A stretch of 64,000 bases of DNA, from positions 1,116,001 through 1,180,000 of the forward strand of contig NZ_CP009247.1 of NCBI RefSeq assembly GCF_001941485.1, in the 5' to 3' direction. Each line of letters begins with the position of its first letter. Position 1 is the stretch's first letter. The notes beneath the pieces were generated by a model, which saw only the letters and a list, made by a program, of their open reading frames with translations, was not told the origin of the DNA and did no database searches. Position numbers and translations under genes: made by a program. The stretch comes from Corynebacterium frankenforstense DSM 45800 (GTDB taxonomy: Bacteria > Actinomycetota > Actinomycetes > Mycobacteriales > Mycobacteriaceae). This document shows, piece after piece, positions 56,718 to 63,870 of this stretch.

Positions 56718-56746
56718 ATGTTATGCGAATGTATGTACGAATGCAA
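56718..56746 (-). promoter_or_regulatory. Putative promoter of the HNH gene
   Basis: Minus-strand TTGCAT (56741-56746) and TAACAT (56718-56723) are 17 bases apart, in a clearly AT-rich stretch (56690-56800) that is unlike the surrounding DNA. The distance to the start codon is about 80 bases. Confidence 0.6.
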
Positions 56747-56814
56747 GGGTGAGGCATGGAAAGATGGCCACGTGCGAAGTGATATGTGTCACATGATCTC
56801 GGTTGGTGGTGTTG

Positions 56815-56954
56815 ACCAGGTCCGGCTAGCCAGTTCCGGCCAACCCGGTCCGGCCAACCAGGTCCGTCCAACCAGGTCCGTCCAACCAGGTCCGGCTAGC
56901 CAGGTCCGTCCAACAAGTTCCGGCTAGCCAGGTCCGTCCAACCAGGTCCGGCCG
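56815..56954 (+). repeat. 14-bp minisatellite, exactly ten copies
   Basis: Ten contiguous 14-base units of type ACCAGGTCCGKCYA fill 140 bases with no gaps. Variation is at fixed positions. The unit is not a multiple of three and the array is intergenic. It is not CRISPR, because there are no spacers. Confidence 0.95.
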
Positions 56955-56996
56955 ATCGGTGGTGCGCCGCGAGGCGCACCACGCACGCCACGCGCT

Positions 56997-57116
56997 ATTC
57001 ACACCGCGCGCCATTCACACCGCGCGCCCACGCGCGCAATACGCACCACGCACCCACGCGCGCAATACGCACCACGCACCCACGCGCACAGACGCACCCA
57101 CCCGCACAGACGCGCC
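56997..57116 (+). repeat. Compound minisatellite: 16-bp x2, 26-bp x2, 18-bp x2
   Basis: Units ATTCACACCGCGCGCC (56997, 57013), a 26-base unit starting CACGCGCGCAATACG (57029, 57055) and an 18-base unit CACGCGCACAGACGCACC type (57081, 57099) follow each other without gaps, as stepwise expansions. Confidence 0.9.
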
Positions 57117-57150
57117 GACGCGCACCACCGGGACGTCGGAAATTGACGGC

Positions 57151-57942
57151 CTAAGCGTCCAGCACGCGGATGAGTTCCGCCAGGTCGGAGGCGGTGACGA
57201 TGCGCAGCGGCGTCTGGTGCGGCCGGCCGTGCTCGGTGATGACGGCGGCGCGGGGGACGTGGCCCTCGCCGTCGACCTCGACGAGGCGGTCGACGGTCTC
57301 CTGGGCGCCGACGTCGCGCGGCAGGAAGATGGCGCGCCGCTCGCCGGAGGCTCGGGGGCCGGCCATGACGTCGGCGACCGTGGCCGAGGCGAAGTCCGGC
57401 GTCCCGTCGCCACCGGGACTCCCCGAACCGTCCAGCACCCCGTGGTGCGTGGCGAACCACCGCGCGATCTGGTCCGTGGTCAGAAGTCCCTGGAACTTGC
57501 CCTGGTCGTAGACCGGGAACTGCGAGATGCCGGTCGTGTCGATGAACTCGAGGACGTCGCTCAGGGCGTCGTTACCCGCGAGCTTCTGCACCTGGTGCGT
57601 GCCCAGTACCGACAGCGCGAGCGGCGGGTCGAGGATCAGGTCGCGGATCGCGCGGATCGACTCGACCGTCGAGGCCAGCGGGTCGGCGATGGGGGTCAGG
57701 CCCTCGTAGGTGCCGTGGCTGATGGCGTTGCGCAGCTCGGCGTAGTCGCGCAGCTGCTCGGCGTGCGGCGCGGAGATGAGGTGCTTCTTCTCGGCCAGGC
57801 CGACCATCCACTTGAAGCTGTCGCTGCGCTTGGCGTTGAGTGCCTCGCGCAGGTGGTCCTCGATGTCGTTGAAGGCGGCGAGGAACGCGGCGGCGCGCCG
57901 GCCCTCACCGTTGCTGTCCGCGGTGCTGTCCATGCAGGCCAT
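57151..57942 (-). CDS. HEPN-like / CBS-pair fusion protein
   Basis: A 263-residue protein. The N-terminal 95 residues are helical and contain ELRNAISHG: Arg71 and His76 form the R-x4-H motif of HEPN domains, often RNases, preceded by the helix FNDIEDHLREAL that fits the first HEPN helix. Two CBS domains follow (about residues 98-165, with ISQFPVYDQGKFQGLLTTDQIARWF, and about 185-263, with RIVTASDLAELIRVLDA). CBS pairs commonly bind adenine nucleotides, so the helical domain may be controlled by a nucleotide. There is no transmembrane segment. A start at 57933 would also work. Corynebacterial relatives are annotated only as CBS proteins as far as I recall. Confidence 0.75.
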   Translation of the reverse strand: MACMDSTADSNGEGRRAAAFLAAFNDIEDHLREALNAKRSDSFKWMVGLAEKKHLISAPHAEQLRDYAELRNAISHGTYEGLTPIADPLASTVESIRAIRDLILDPPLALSVLGTHQVQKLAGNDALSDVLEFIDTTGISQFPVYDQGKFQGLLTTDQIARWFATHHGVLDGSGSPGGDGTPDFASATVADVMAGPRASGERRAIFLPRDVGAQETVDRLVEVDGEGHVPRAAVITEHGRPHQTPLRIVTASDLAELIRVLDA

Positions 57943-57953
57943 GGTATGCGCGC

Positions 57954-57964
57954 TTGACGACGCC
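57954..57964 (+). repeat. Dispersed motif copy (TTGACGACGCC)
   Basis: A copy just upstream of the HEPN/CBS start codon, preceded by C and followed by a hairpin CGCCCGCGC/GCGCGGGCG (about 57962-57983). Confidence 0.75.
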
Positions 57965-58075
57965 CGCGCGGCCCGGCGCGGGCGCTTCCGTTCCGGCCGG
58001 CGCGTGCTGGCGTGCGCCGCGGGTGAAGATGTGTCCGGCGCGTGTCGGCGTGTGCGGCGCGCGTCGGCTGTGCGG

Positions 58076-58654
58076 CTACCGCGCGCCGCGCGACGCGGTC
58101 ATGCGCCCGTGCTCGAGGAGGAGCTCGACGAGTTCTTCGGTGACGTCCGGGTCCAGCTCGCGCACGCCCGGCACCGGCGGGCGCGAGACGACCGTGAGCC
58201 GGGTGATGAACTGGTCCGGCGTCAGCGAGGCCGGCATCAACCCGTGCTCGTGGGCCAGCTCCAGCATCCTGCCCATGTTCTCCCGGGTGCGCACGCGGAC
58301 GTCGTGGAGCTCGTCGGGCAGCTCGGCCAGGTGTTCCGGAGCCAGCGCCGGCACCAGCGTGCCCAGGCCCATGTCGACCAGGTGGTGGACGTAGCCGTCC
58401 CAGGCCGCGCGCGGGTCCTCGGCGAAGTGCGCCATCGTCTCCTCCTGGTGGGCCGCCGCGCGCTCGAGCAGGGTGAGCGCGGCCGCCCAGGCCAGGTCCT
58501 GGCGGTCGGTGAAGTTGCGGTAGACGGTGGCGATGCCGACGCCGGCCTCCCGGGCGATCCGCTCGAGCGTGACCTCGCCGGGGTTGGTGGTGCGCCACAG
58601 CTCGCACGCCGTGTCGATGATGCGGCGTCGGCGCTCGCGGGCGTCTGAACGCAT
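58076..58654 (-). CDS. TetR/AcrR-family transcriptional repressor
   Basis: A 192-residue regulator. The helix-turn-helix is in TLERIAREAGVGIATVYRNFTDRQDLAWAA (about residues 28-57). The C-terminal ligand domain is helical (AWDGYVHHLVDMGLGTLVPALAPEHLAEL). It is divergent from the ABC-like/YhgE operon, which it probably represses; a palindromic site overlaps that operon's putative promoter. I chose the second ATG at 58654, because AGGAGAGG is nine bases upstream; the first ATG at 58663 is too close to it. Confidence 0.9.
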   Translation of the reverse strand: MRSDARERRRRIIDTACELWRTTNPGEVTLERIAREAGVGIATVYRNFTDRQDLAWAAALTLLERAAAHQEETMAHFAEDPRAAWDGYVHHLVDMGLGTLVPALAPEHLAELPDELHDVRVRTRENMGRMLELAHEHGLMPASLTPDQFITRLTVVSRPPVPGVRELDPDVTEELVELLLEHGRMTASRGAR

Positions 58655-58720
58655 CCCTGCCATCCTCTCCTCGAAAACCTCGGTCCCGTGGCCTCCGCCG
58701 CGCGCCGCGTGGCCCGGGGC

Positions 58721-58793
58721 GGCCCGGCACGTGATCTGACACGTGGCCCGGCACGTGATTCTGACACGTGGCCCGCCACGTGACCTGACACGC
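58721..58793 (+). repeat. 24/25-bp repeat, three copies, each with CACGTG and TGACACG
   Basis: Units at 58721-58744, 58745-58769 and 58770-58793, beginning GGCCCGGCACGTGATC. They lie in the divergent promoter region between the TetR gene and its target operon. Regulatory use is possible, but tandem slippage explains them equally well. Confidence 0.85.
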
Positions 58794-58838
58794 GCGGGAC
58801 GTCGTCCGATCCACGCGCCACGTCGCCCGGCCCGTGAG

Positions 58839-58890
58839 TTGACAGCGCGGCGCCGGTGGAAGCACTATCATCAGGATAGCAAGTGATAGT
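58839..58890 (+). promoter_or_regulatory. Putative promoter and TetR operator of the ABC-like/YhgE operon
   Basis: TTGACA (58839-58844) with CACTAT (58863-58868) 18 bases on gives a promoter. Over its -10 and downstream lie inverted elements: CTATC/GATAG (58865-58869, 58875-58879) and the outer ACTATCA/TGATAGT (58864-58870, 58884-58890). A TetR dimer site here would shut the promoter. The site is 55 bases before the start codon. Confidence 0.65.
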
Positions 58891-58945
58891 AGAACCTCCG
58901 CTTCCGGGGTTTGCGGCCCGGAAGCGCCCAGAACCAGGGGGAAAT

Positions 58946-60040
58946 GTGGCAGACGCACACAGCGTGCGGCGCACCGGCGCCGCAGATCCCGCCGGTGCCG
59001 TGGGGCGTACCCGGGTCACCGGTCCCGCCGACGAGACCGTCGAGATCGACCTGGACCCGCGGCCCGACGACGCCCTCGGGCCCGTCGAGAACCCGGTCAT
59101 CGAGGCCCACGACCTCTCCGTCGCCCGCGACGCCGAACCCGTCAACTTCACCGTGGGGGAGGGGCTGACCGTGCTGCGCAACCTGCGCGAGCACAACACC
59201 ACCGCCCTCTCGCTGACCCTTGCCGGGCGGCGCCGCGCCGTCGACGGCGAGGTGCTCATGCGCCGCGACGCAGGCCGCGACGGGCGCCGCAACAGGGGGC
59301 GCGACGAGCGCCGTGATGAGGGCGGCCACGAGTCCGGCCGCGGCGGCTTCGGCCACACCGGCGCCCGCGAACGCTTCCGCCGCGTGGCGCTGGCCGGCGT
59401 GCCCGAGACCGACTCGCTCGAGCGGCAGGTCCCCGTGCGCGAGTCCATCCGCGAGCAGGTCGCCTGGGCGCTGCCGTTCTACCGGCACGCCCCGCGCGAC
59501 ATCATGGCCCACCCCTACGTCACCCGGTGGTCCGGCGTGCTCGGCCTCGAGGACCTCGACCCCGCCACGCCCGCCGGCGAGATCGACGTGGAGACCCGCC
59601 TGACCGTGCGCGTGATGCTCGCACTCATCGCGCGCCCCGACGCCGACCTGCTCATCGTCGACGACATCGACCAGCTGCGCGACATGGACCTGCGCGCGGA
59701 GATGCTCGAGCGCCTCGTCCGCCTCGCCGAGGAGCTGCCCGTCATCGCGCACACCGTCAACGACGGCGCGCCCGAGGGGGCGCGCTTCCTCGACGTGCGC
59801 CGCGACGTCGGCGAGTACCACGCCGCCGCCAACCGCCGGGCGGCGACGGATGCGCGCGCCGGCGACCGGGGCGACGTCGGCAAGAACGGCGCGCAAGGGG
59901 CGCAGGACGCACCTACGGCCGACCGACGCGACGTCGGCAAGCGCGGCGTGCAGGACGCACAGGACGCACCCACGGCTGACCGACGCGACGTCGGCAAGCA
60001 CCACGCAGACATCCGCACTGAAGGAGAGGAGCGCCGATGA
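58946..60040 (+). CDS. ABC-ATPase-like protein with eroded Walker A and missing signature
   Basis: A 364-residue protein that reads as a worn ABC ATPase. VIEAHDLSVARDAEPVNFTVGEGLTVL (residues 51-77) matches the start of the fold. Where the ATP loop GxxGxGKT should stand, it has RNLREHNTTALSLTLAG (residues 78-94), without the glycines and lysine. The LSGGQ signature is absent, replaced by GEIDVETRLTVRV. A Walker-B-like DLLIVDDID remains. Residues about 108-140 are Arg/Gly/Asp-rich. The last 55 residues carry a 19-residue tandem repeat from a 57-bp DNA repeat, with three dispersed-motif copies. It overlaps the YhgE gene by four bases, so the two probably work together. GTG start has AGGGGG. Confidence 0.7.
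   Translation: MADAHSVRRTGAADPAGAVGRTRVTGPADETVEIDLDPRPDDALGPVENPVIEAHDLSVARDAEPVNFTVGEGLTVLRNLREHNTTALSLTLAGRRRAVDGEVLMRRDAGRDGRRNRGRDERRDEGGHESGRGGFGHTGARERFRRVALAGVPETDSLERQVPVRESIREQVAWALPFYRHAPRDIMAHPYVTRWSGVLGLEDLDPATPAGEIDVETRLTVRVMLALIARPDADLLIVDDIDQLRDMDLRAEMLERLVRLAEELPVIAHTVNDGAPEGARFLDVRRDVGEYHAAANRRAATDARAGDRGDVGKNGAQGAQDAPTADRRDVGKRGVQDAQDAPTADRRDVGKHHADIRTEGEERR
59873..59997 (+). repeat. 57-bp in-frame tandem repeat, two copies plus the start of a third, each opening with the dispersed motif
   Basis: Units start at 59873, 59930 and 59987; all begin GACGTCGGCAAG and end with CGACGC. They code for DVGKxGxQxAQDAPTADRR. Three of the 23 strict motif copies in the window lie here. 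Confidence 0.9.
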
Positions 60041-62073
60041 TCCCCGCACTGCTGCACACCGGCACCGAGATGCGGCGCTTCGGCCGCGGCATGCTGCCGC
60101 CGATCGCGCTGGTGACCATCATGTGCCTGCCGCTGATCTTCGGCGGGCTGTTCGTGTGGTCGTACTTCGACCCGATCGGCAGGATGGACCAGCTGCCCGT
60201 CGCGCTGGTCAACTCCGACGAGGGCGCGAAGGGCCCCGACGGCAAGGAGCTCAACGCCGGCGACCAGGTCGTCGACGAGCTGATGAAGCAGAAGCCGCTC
60301 GACTTCAAGGAGACCTCCGCGCAGGAGGCGCTCGACGGCGTGGTCGAGGGCGACTACTACTTCGCCGTGGAGATCCCCACCGACTTCTCCGCCGCCGCGA
60401 CCAGTGTGACCAGCGACAACCCGCGCTCGACCACGCTGAACGTCGCGTTCAACAACGCCAACGGCTTCATCCCGACCATGCTGGGCAACGCCGCCACGCA
60501 GGTCATGGTCAACACCATCTCCGGGGTGGTGGGCACCCAGATCACCGACCAGATGCTCGTCGGCTTCTCCACCATCGGCGAGGGCATGGACGCCGCCGCC
60601 GACGGCGCTGGCCGCCTGCACGAGGGCGCCGGCACGGCCGAGGAGGGCGCCGGCAAGCTCGCCGACGGCTCCGGCACGCTCGAGCAGAACCTCGACAAGG
60701 CCCACGACGGCGCGGCGAAGCTCGCCGACGGCGCGCACACCCTCGACGAGGGCATCGGCACCGCCCACGACGGCGCGACGAAGCTGGCCGACGGGCTGAC
60801 CCGTCTGGACGCGGCCACCGCGATGCTCGGCGACGGCGCCGGGCAGATCTCCGGCGGCGTGGACAAGATCTCCGGGGTTGCCGACCAGCTGGCCGGCGCC
60901 CAGGACAACCTCGCCGCCCCGCTGGTCAACGCCGCGACCCAGCTGCGCGCCTCCGGGGTGCCGGGCGCGGCGCAGCTGGCCGACCAGCTCGACGCGGCCG
61001 TGGCCGACCTTTACGCCAAGGGGCTCAACCCCGAGCTGACCGGGCAGATCCACCAGCTGCGCGACGGCGCGGCCCAGCTCGCGGGCCAGCTGGGCGACCC
61101 GGCCAGCGAGTACCGCTCCGGCGTCTCCCAGGCCGTCTCCGGCTCGCAGCAGCTGGCCGGCGGCCTCGAGCGTCTCAAGGACGGCTCCTCGCGGCTGACG
61201 GTGGGCGCCGACCAGCTCGCCGACGGCACCAGCAAGCTCGCCGCGGGCTCGCGCCAGCTGACCGTCGGCGCGGGATCGCTGCGCGACGGCCTGGTCGAGC
61301 TCGACGACGGCTCCGGCGAGCTGGCCCTGAAGATCACCGACGGCGCCGGCAAGGTCCCGCGCCAGGAGGGCGAGAACCGCGAGAAGGCCGCCGAGGCCGG
61401 CGGCAACCCGGTGCGTCGCCTGCTGACCGCCCAGGACCTGACCCCCTTCGGCGTGGGCCTGGCGCCGTTCTTCATCTCGCTGGCGCTCTTCGTCGGCGCG
61501 ACCATCATGTTCATGGTGCTGCGCCCGGTCCAGCAGCGCGCGCTCGACTCCGGCGTCGCGCCGTTCCGCGCGGTGCTGGCCAGCTACCTGCCGGCGCTGA
61601 CCGTCGGCGTGGGCCAGGCGACGCTGATCTGGATCGTGCTCGAGGGGCTCATCGGGCTCGACGCCGCCCACCCGTTGGGCCTGTGGGTGTCGATGTGCTG
61701 CGTCTCAGCGGTATTCGTCGCGGTCACCCAGGCCATCAACGCGGTGGTGGGCGCCACGGCCGGCCGCGTGATCTGCCTGATGTTCATGGCCCTGCAGCTG
61801 GTCTCCTCGGGCGGGCTCTACCCGCCGGAGACGCAGCCGAAGTTCATCCAGCACGTCCACTCCTGGGACCCGATGCGCTTCACGGTCGACATCTTCCGCG
61901 AGGTCATCATCGGCACCGACGTGCCCGGCTCCACGGCGGCGAACCCGCGGCCGGTGCAGGCCGTCCTCGCCCTGCTGCTGGTGCTGGCGATCGCGTGGAC
62001 GCTGTCCTCGATCTCCGCGTGGCGCGGGCGCATCATCATGCACAAGGACCTGCACCCCGAGCTCACCGTGTGA
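60037..62073 (+). CDS. YhgE/Pip-family ABC-2-type membrane protein
   Basis: A 678-residue protein. An N-terminal helix (PPIALVTIMCLPLIFGGLFVWSYFDPIG) is followed by a large extracytoplasmic domain (about residues 40-465). The middle of this domain is a long series of LADG/LxxGxxxL heptad-like repeats (KLADGSGTLEQNL, KLADGAHTLDEGI, QLADGTSKLAAGS), typical of the YhgE/Pip family. Five C-terminal helices form the ABC-2 permease-like domain. Relatives are phage-infection proteins and type VII-associated factors; here the partner is a worn ABC ATPase and a TetR gene suggests inducible export. Confidence 0.9.
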   Translation: MIPALLHTGTEMRRFGRGMLPPIALVTIMCLPLIFGGLFVWSYFDPIGRMDQLPVALVNSDEGAKGPDGKELNAGDQVVDELMKQKPLDFKETSAQEALDGVVEGDYYFAVEIPTDFSAAATSVTSDNPRSTTLNVAFNNANGFIPTMLGNAATQVMVNTISGVVGTQITDQMLVGFSTIGEGMDAAADGAGRLHEGAGTAEEGAGKLADGSGTLEQNLDKAHDGAAKLADGAHTLDEGIGTAHDGATKLADGLTRLDAATAMLGDGAGQISGGVDKISGVADQLAGAQDNLAAPLVNAATQLRASGVPGAAQLADQLDAAVADLYAKGLNPELTGQIHQLRDGAAQLAGQLGDPASEYRSGVSQAVSGSQQLAGGLERLKDGSSRLTVGADQLADGTSKLAAGSRQLTVGAGSLRDGLVELDDGSGELALKITDGAGKVPRQEGENREKAAEAGGNPVRRLLTAQDLTPFGVGLAPFFISLALFVGATIMFMVLRPVQQRALDSGVAPFRAVLASYLPALTVGVGQATLIWIVLEGLIGLDAAHPLGLWVSMCCVSAVFVAVTQAINAVVGATAGRVICLMFMALQLVSSGGLYPPETQPKFIQHVHSWDPMRFTVDIFREVIIGTDVPGSTAANPRPVQAVLALLLVLAIAWTLSSISAWRGRIIMHKDLHPELTV

Positions 62074-62089
62074 GCCCGCCGGCGTCAGA

Positions 62090-62100
62090 TTGACGACGCC
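62090..62100 (+). repeat. Dispersed motif copy (TTGACGACGCC)
   Basis: An intergenic copy 17 bases after the YhgE stop, preceded by A, and 32 bases before a strong GC hairpin. Confidence 0.75.
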
Positions 62101-62131
62101 CCGGTGGTTACCGCGGGCGGGAGCACCCGTG

Positions 62132-62160
62132 GGGCGGGGCGCGGCGTGCGCCCCGCCCTT
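62132..62160. terminator. Terminator between YhgE and the aldehyde dehydrogenase
   Basis: An 11-bp perfect stem (62132-62142 with 62148-62158) and five-base loop followed by TT. It lies in the convergent gap and may serve both genes. Confidence 0.65.
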
Positions 62161-62165
62161 CGCCG

Positions 62166-63686
62166 TCAGAAGAGTCCCGTCGCCTGCGGGTCGTAGGAGA
62201 CGAGCACGTTCTTGACCTGCTGGTAGTGGCTGAGCGCCATCAGGTGGGTCTCGCGTCCGATGCCGGACTCCTTGTATCCGCCGAAGGCCGCGTGCGCCGG
62301 GTAGTTGTGGTACTGGTTCACCCACACCCGGCCGGCGTGGATGGCGCGCGCGGCGCGGTAGATGGTCATCGACTGCCGCGACCACACCCCGGCGCCGAGG
62401 CCGTAGTTGGTGTCGTTGGCGATCGCCACGGCCTCGTCGAAGTCGCGGAACGTCGCCACCGAGAGCACCGGGCCAAAGATCTCCTCGCGGAAGATGCGCA
62501 TCGAGTTGTCGCCGAGGAAGACCGTCGGCTCGACGTAGTAGCCGCCCTCGGTGCCCTCGGGCTGCGCGGCCTTCCCGCCGATGAGCGTCTTCGCACCCTC
62601 GGAGGGGCCGACGTCGAGGTAGCCGCAGATCTTGTCCATCTGCTCCTGCGAGGCCTGCGCGCCCATCATCGTGTCGGTGTCCAGCGGGTTGCCGGTGCGG
62701 ATCTGGCGGACGCGCTCGACGCCGAGCTCGAGGAACTCGTCGGCGATCGACTCGTGGACCAGCGCGCGCGACGGGCAGGTGCACACCTCGCCCTGGTTGA
62801 GGGCGAACATGGCGAAGCCCTCGACGGCCTTGTCCCGGAAGGCGTCGTCGGCGTCCATGATGTCGGGGAAGAAGATCGAGGGTGACTTGCCGCCCAGCTC
62901 CAGGGTGACCGGGATGATCTTGTCCGCCACGGCCCGGTTGATCATCTTGCCCACCTCGGTCGAGCCGGTGAAGGCGATCTTGCCGATGCGCTCGGAGCCC
63001 GAGAGCGCCGCGCCGGCCTCCTCACCGAGACCGTTGACGATGTTGAGCACGCCGTCGGGGACGATGTCCGCGATCAGCTCCGCGACCAGCAGGATCGACG
63101 CCGGGGTCTGCTCGGCCGGCTTGAGCACCACGGCGTTGCCGGCGGCCAGGGCGGGCGCGAGCTTCCAGGAGGCCATGAGGATGGGGAAGTTCCACGGGAT
63201 GATCTGCGCGACCACGCCGATCGGCTCGTGGAAGTGGTAGGCGACGGTGTCGTGGTCGATCTGGCTGGTGCGGTCCTCCTGGGCGCGCAGCGCACCCGCG
63301 AAGTAACGGAAGTGGTCGACGGCCAGCGGCAGGTCCGCGGCGAGCGTCTCGCGCACCGCCTTGCCGTTGTCCCAGGTTTCGGCGACGGCGAGGGCCTCGA
63401 GGTTCTCCTCGATGCGGTCGGCGATGCGCAGCAGCACGTTCGCGCGCTCGGCCGGGGAGGTGCGTCCCCAGGCGTCCTTGGCGGCGTGCGCGGCGTCGAG
63501 CGCGGCCTCGACGTCCGGCGCGGTCGAGCGCGGCACCTCGCAGAAGACCCTGCCGGTCACGGGGCTGATGTTCTCCAGGTAGCGGCCCTCGGCGGGCGGC
63601 ACCCACTCGCCGCCGATGAAGTTCTCGTAGCGGGGCCGGAAGTTGACGACGGCACCCTCGGTGCCGGGATTCGCGTAGACGGTCAC
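62166..63686 (-). CDS. NAD(P)-dependent aldehyde dehydrogenase
   Basis: A 506-residue enzyme oxidising aldehydes to acids; the closest likeness is to the acetaldehyde/medium-chain dehydrogenases (Ald/ExaC group). [24 protein letters not shown] starts the fold. The general-base Glu is in [14 protein letters not shown], and the catalytic Cys in [47 protein letters not shown] (62378-62476) is the second block, with [10 protein letters not shown] near the end. The GTG at 63686 follows GAAAGGA. Upstream, TTGTT/AACAA (63717-63731) and a GTGT...ACAC pair (63736-63751) are possible control sites. Confidence 0.93.
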   Translation of the reverse strand: MTVYANPGTEGAVVNFRPRYENFIGGEWVPPAEGRYLENISPVTGRVFCEVPRSTAPDVEAALDAAHAAKDAWGRTSPAERANVLLRIADRIEENLEALAVAETWDNGKAVRETLAADLPLAVDHFRYFAGALRAQEDRTSQIDHDTVAYHFHEPIGVVAQIIPWNFPILMASWKLAPALAAGNAVVLKPAEQTPASILLVAELIADIVPDGVLNIVNGLGEEAGAALSGSERIGKIAFTGSTEVGKMINRAVADKIIPVTLELGGKSPSIFFPDIMDADDAFRDKAVEGFAMFALNQGEVCTCPSRALVHESIADEFLELGVERVRQIRTGNPLDTDTMMGAQASQEQMDKICGYLDVGPSEGAKTLIGGKAAQPEGTEGGYYVEPTVFLGDNSMRIFREEIFGPVLSVATFRDFDEAVAIANDTNYGLGAGVWSRQSMTIYRAARAIHAGRVWVNQYHNYPAHAAFGGYKESGIGRETHLMALSHYQQVKNVLVSYDPQATGLF

Positions 63687-63760
63687 GGTCGGCGTCCTTT
63701 CGGTAGGGGCGGAAAGTTGTTTCGTGAACAACAGGTGTGACCGCCGACACTACCGAAAGA

Positions 63761-63771
63761 TTGACGACGTC
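63761..63771 (+). repeat. Dispersed motif copy (TTGACGACGTC)
   Basis: An intergenic copy 75 bases upstream of the aldehyde dehydrogenase start and about 100 bases past the stop of the next gene, preceded by A. Confidence 0.75.
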
Positions 63772-63870
63772 GCGCCGGCCCCGCGGCGTGCAGCCGCCCG
63801 CGCGGTGCGTGGCCGCCCGGAGCGGCGGGTGCCCGCGCCCCGCGGGGACGCTGGCGCCCTGCGCGGACGC

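Larger units (their letters stand above)
56638..57150. other. 513-bp spacer: promoter region plus two minisatellites
   Basis: 56638-56810 is the AT-rich promoter region of the HNH gene. 56815-56954 and 56997-57116 are tandem repeats. 57126-57146 resembles the core of the 48-bp repeats at 51248 and 51373. There is no gene. Confidence 0.75.

Noticed and set aside
56815..57116. CRISPR array
   Set aside because: Units are contiguous 14-26 bp repeats with no unique spacers, and no cas gene is nearby.
63717..63751. A GlxR (cAMP receptor) site upstream of the aldehyde dehydrogenase
   Set aside because: TGTGA is present but the second half does not match TCACA at the required spacing.
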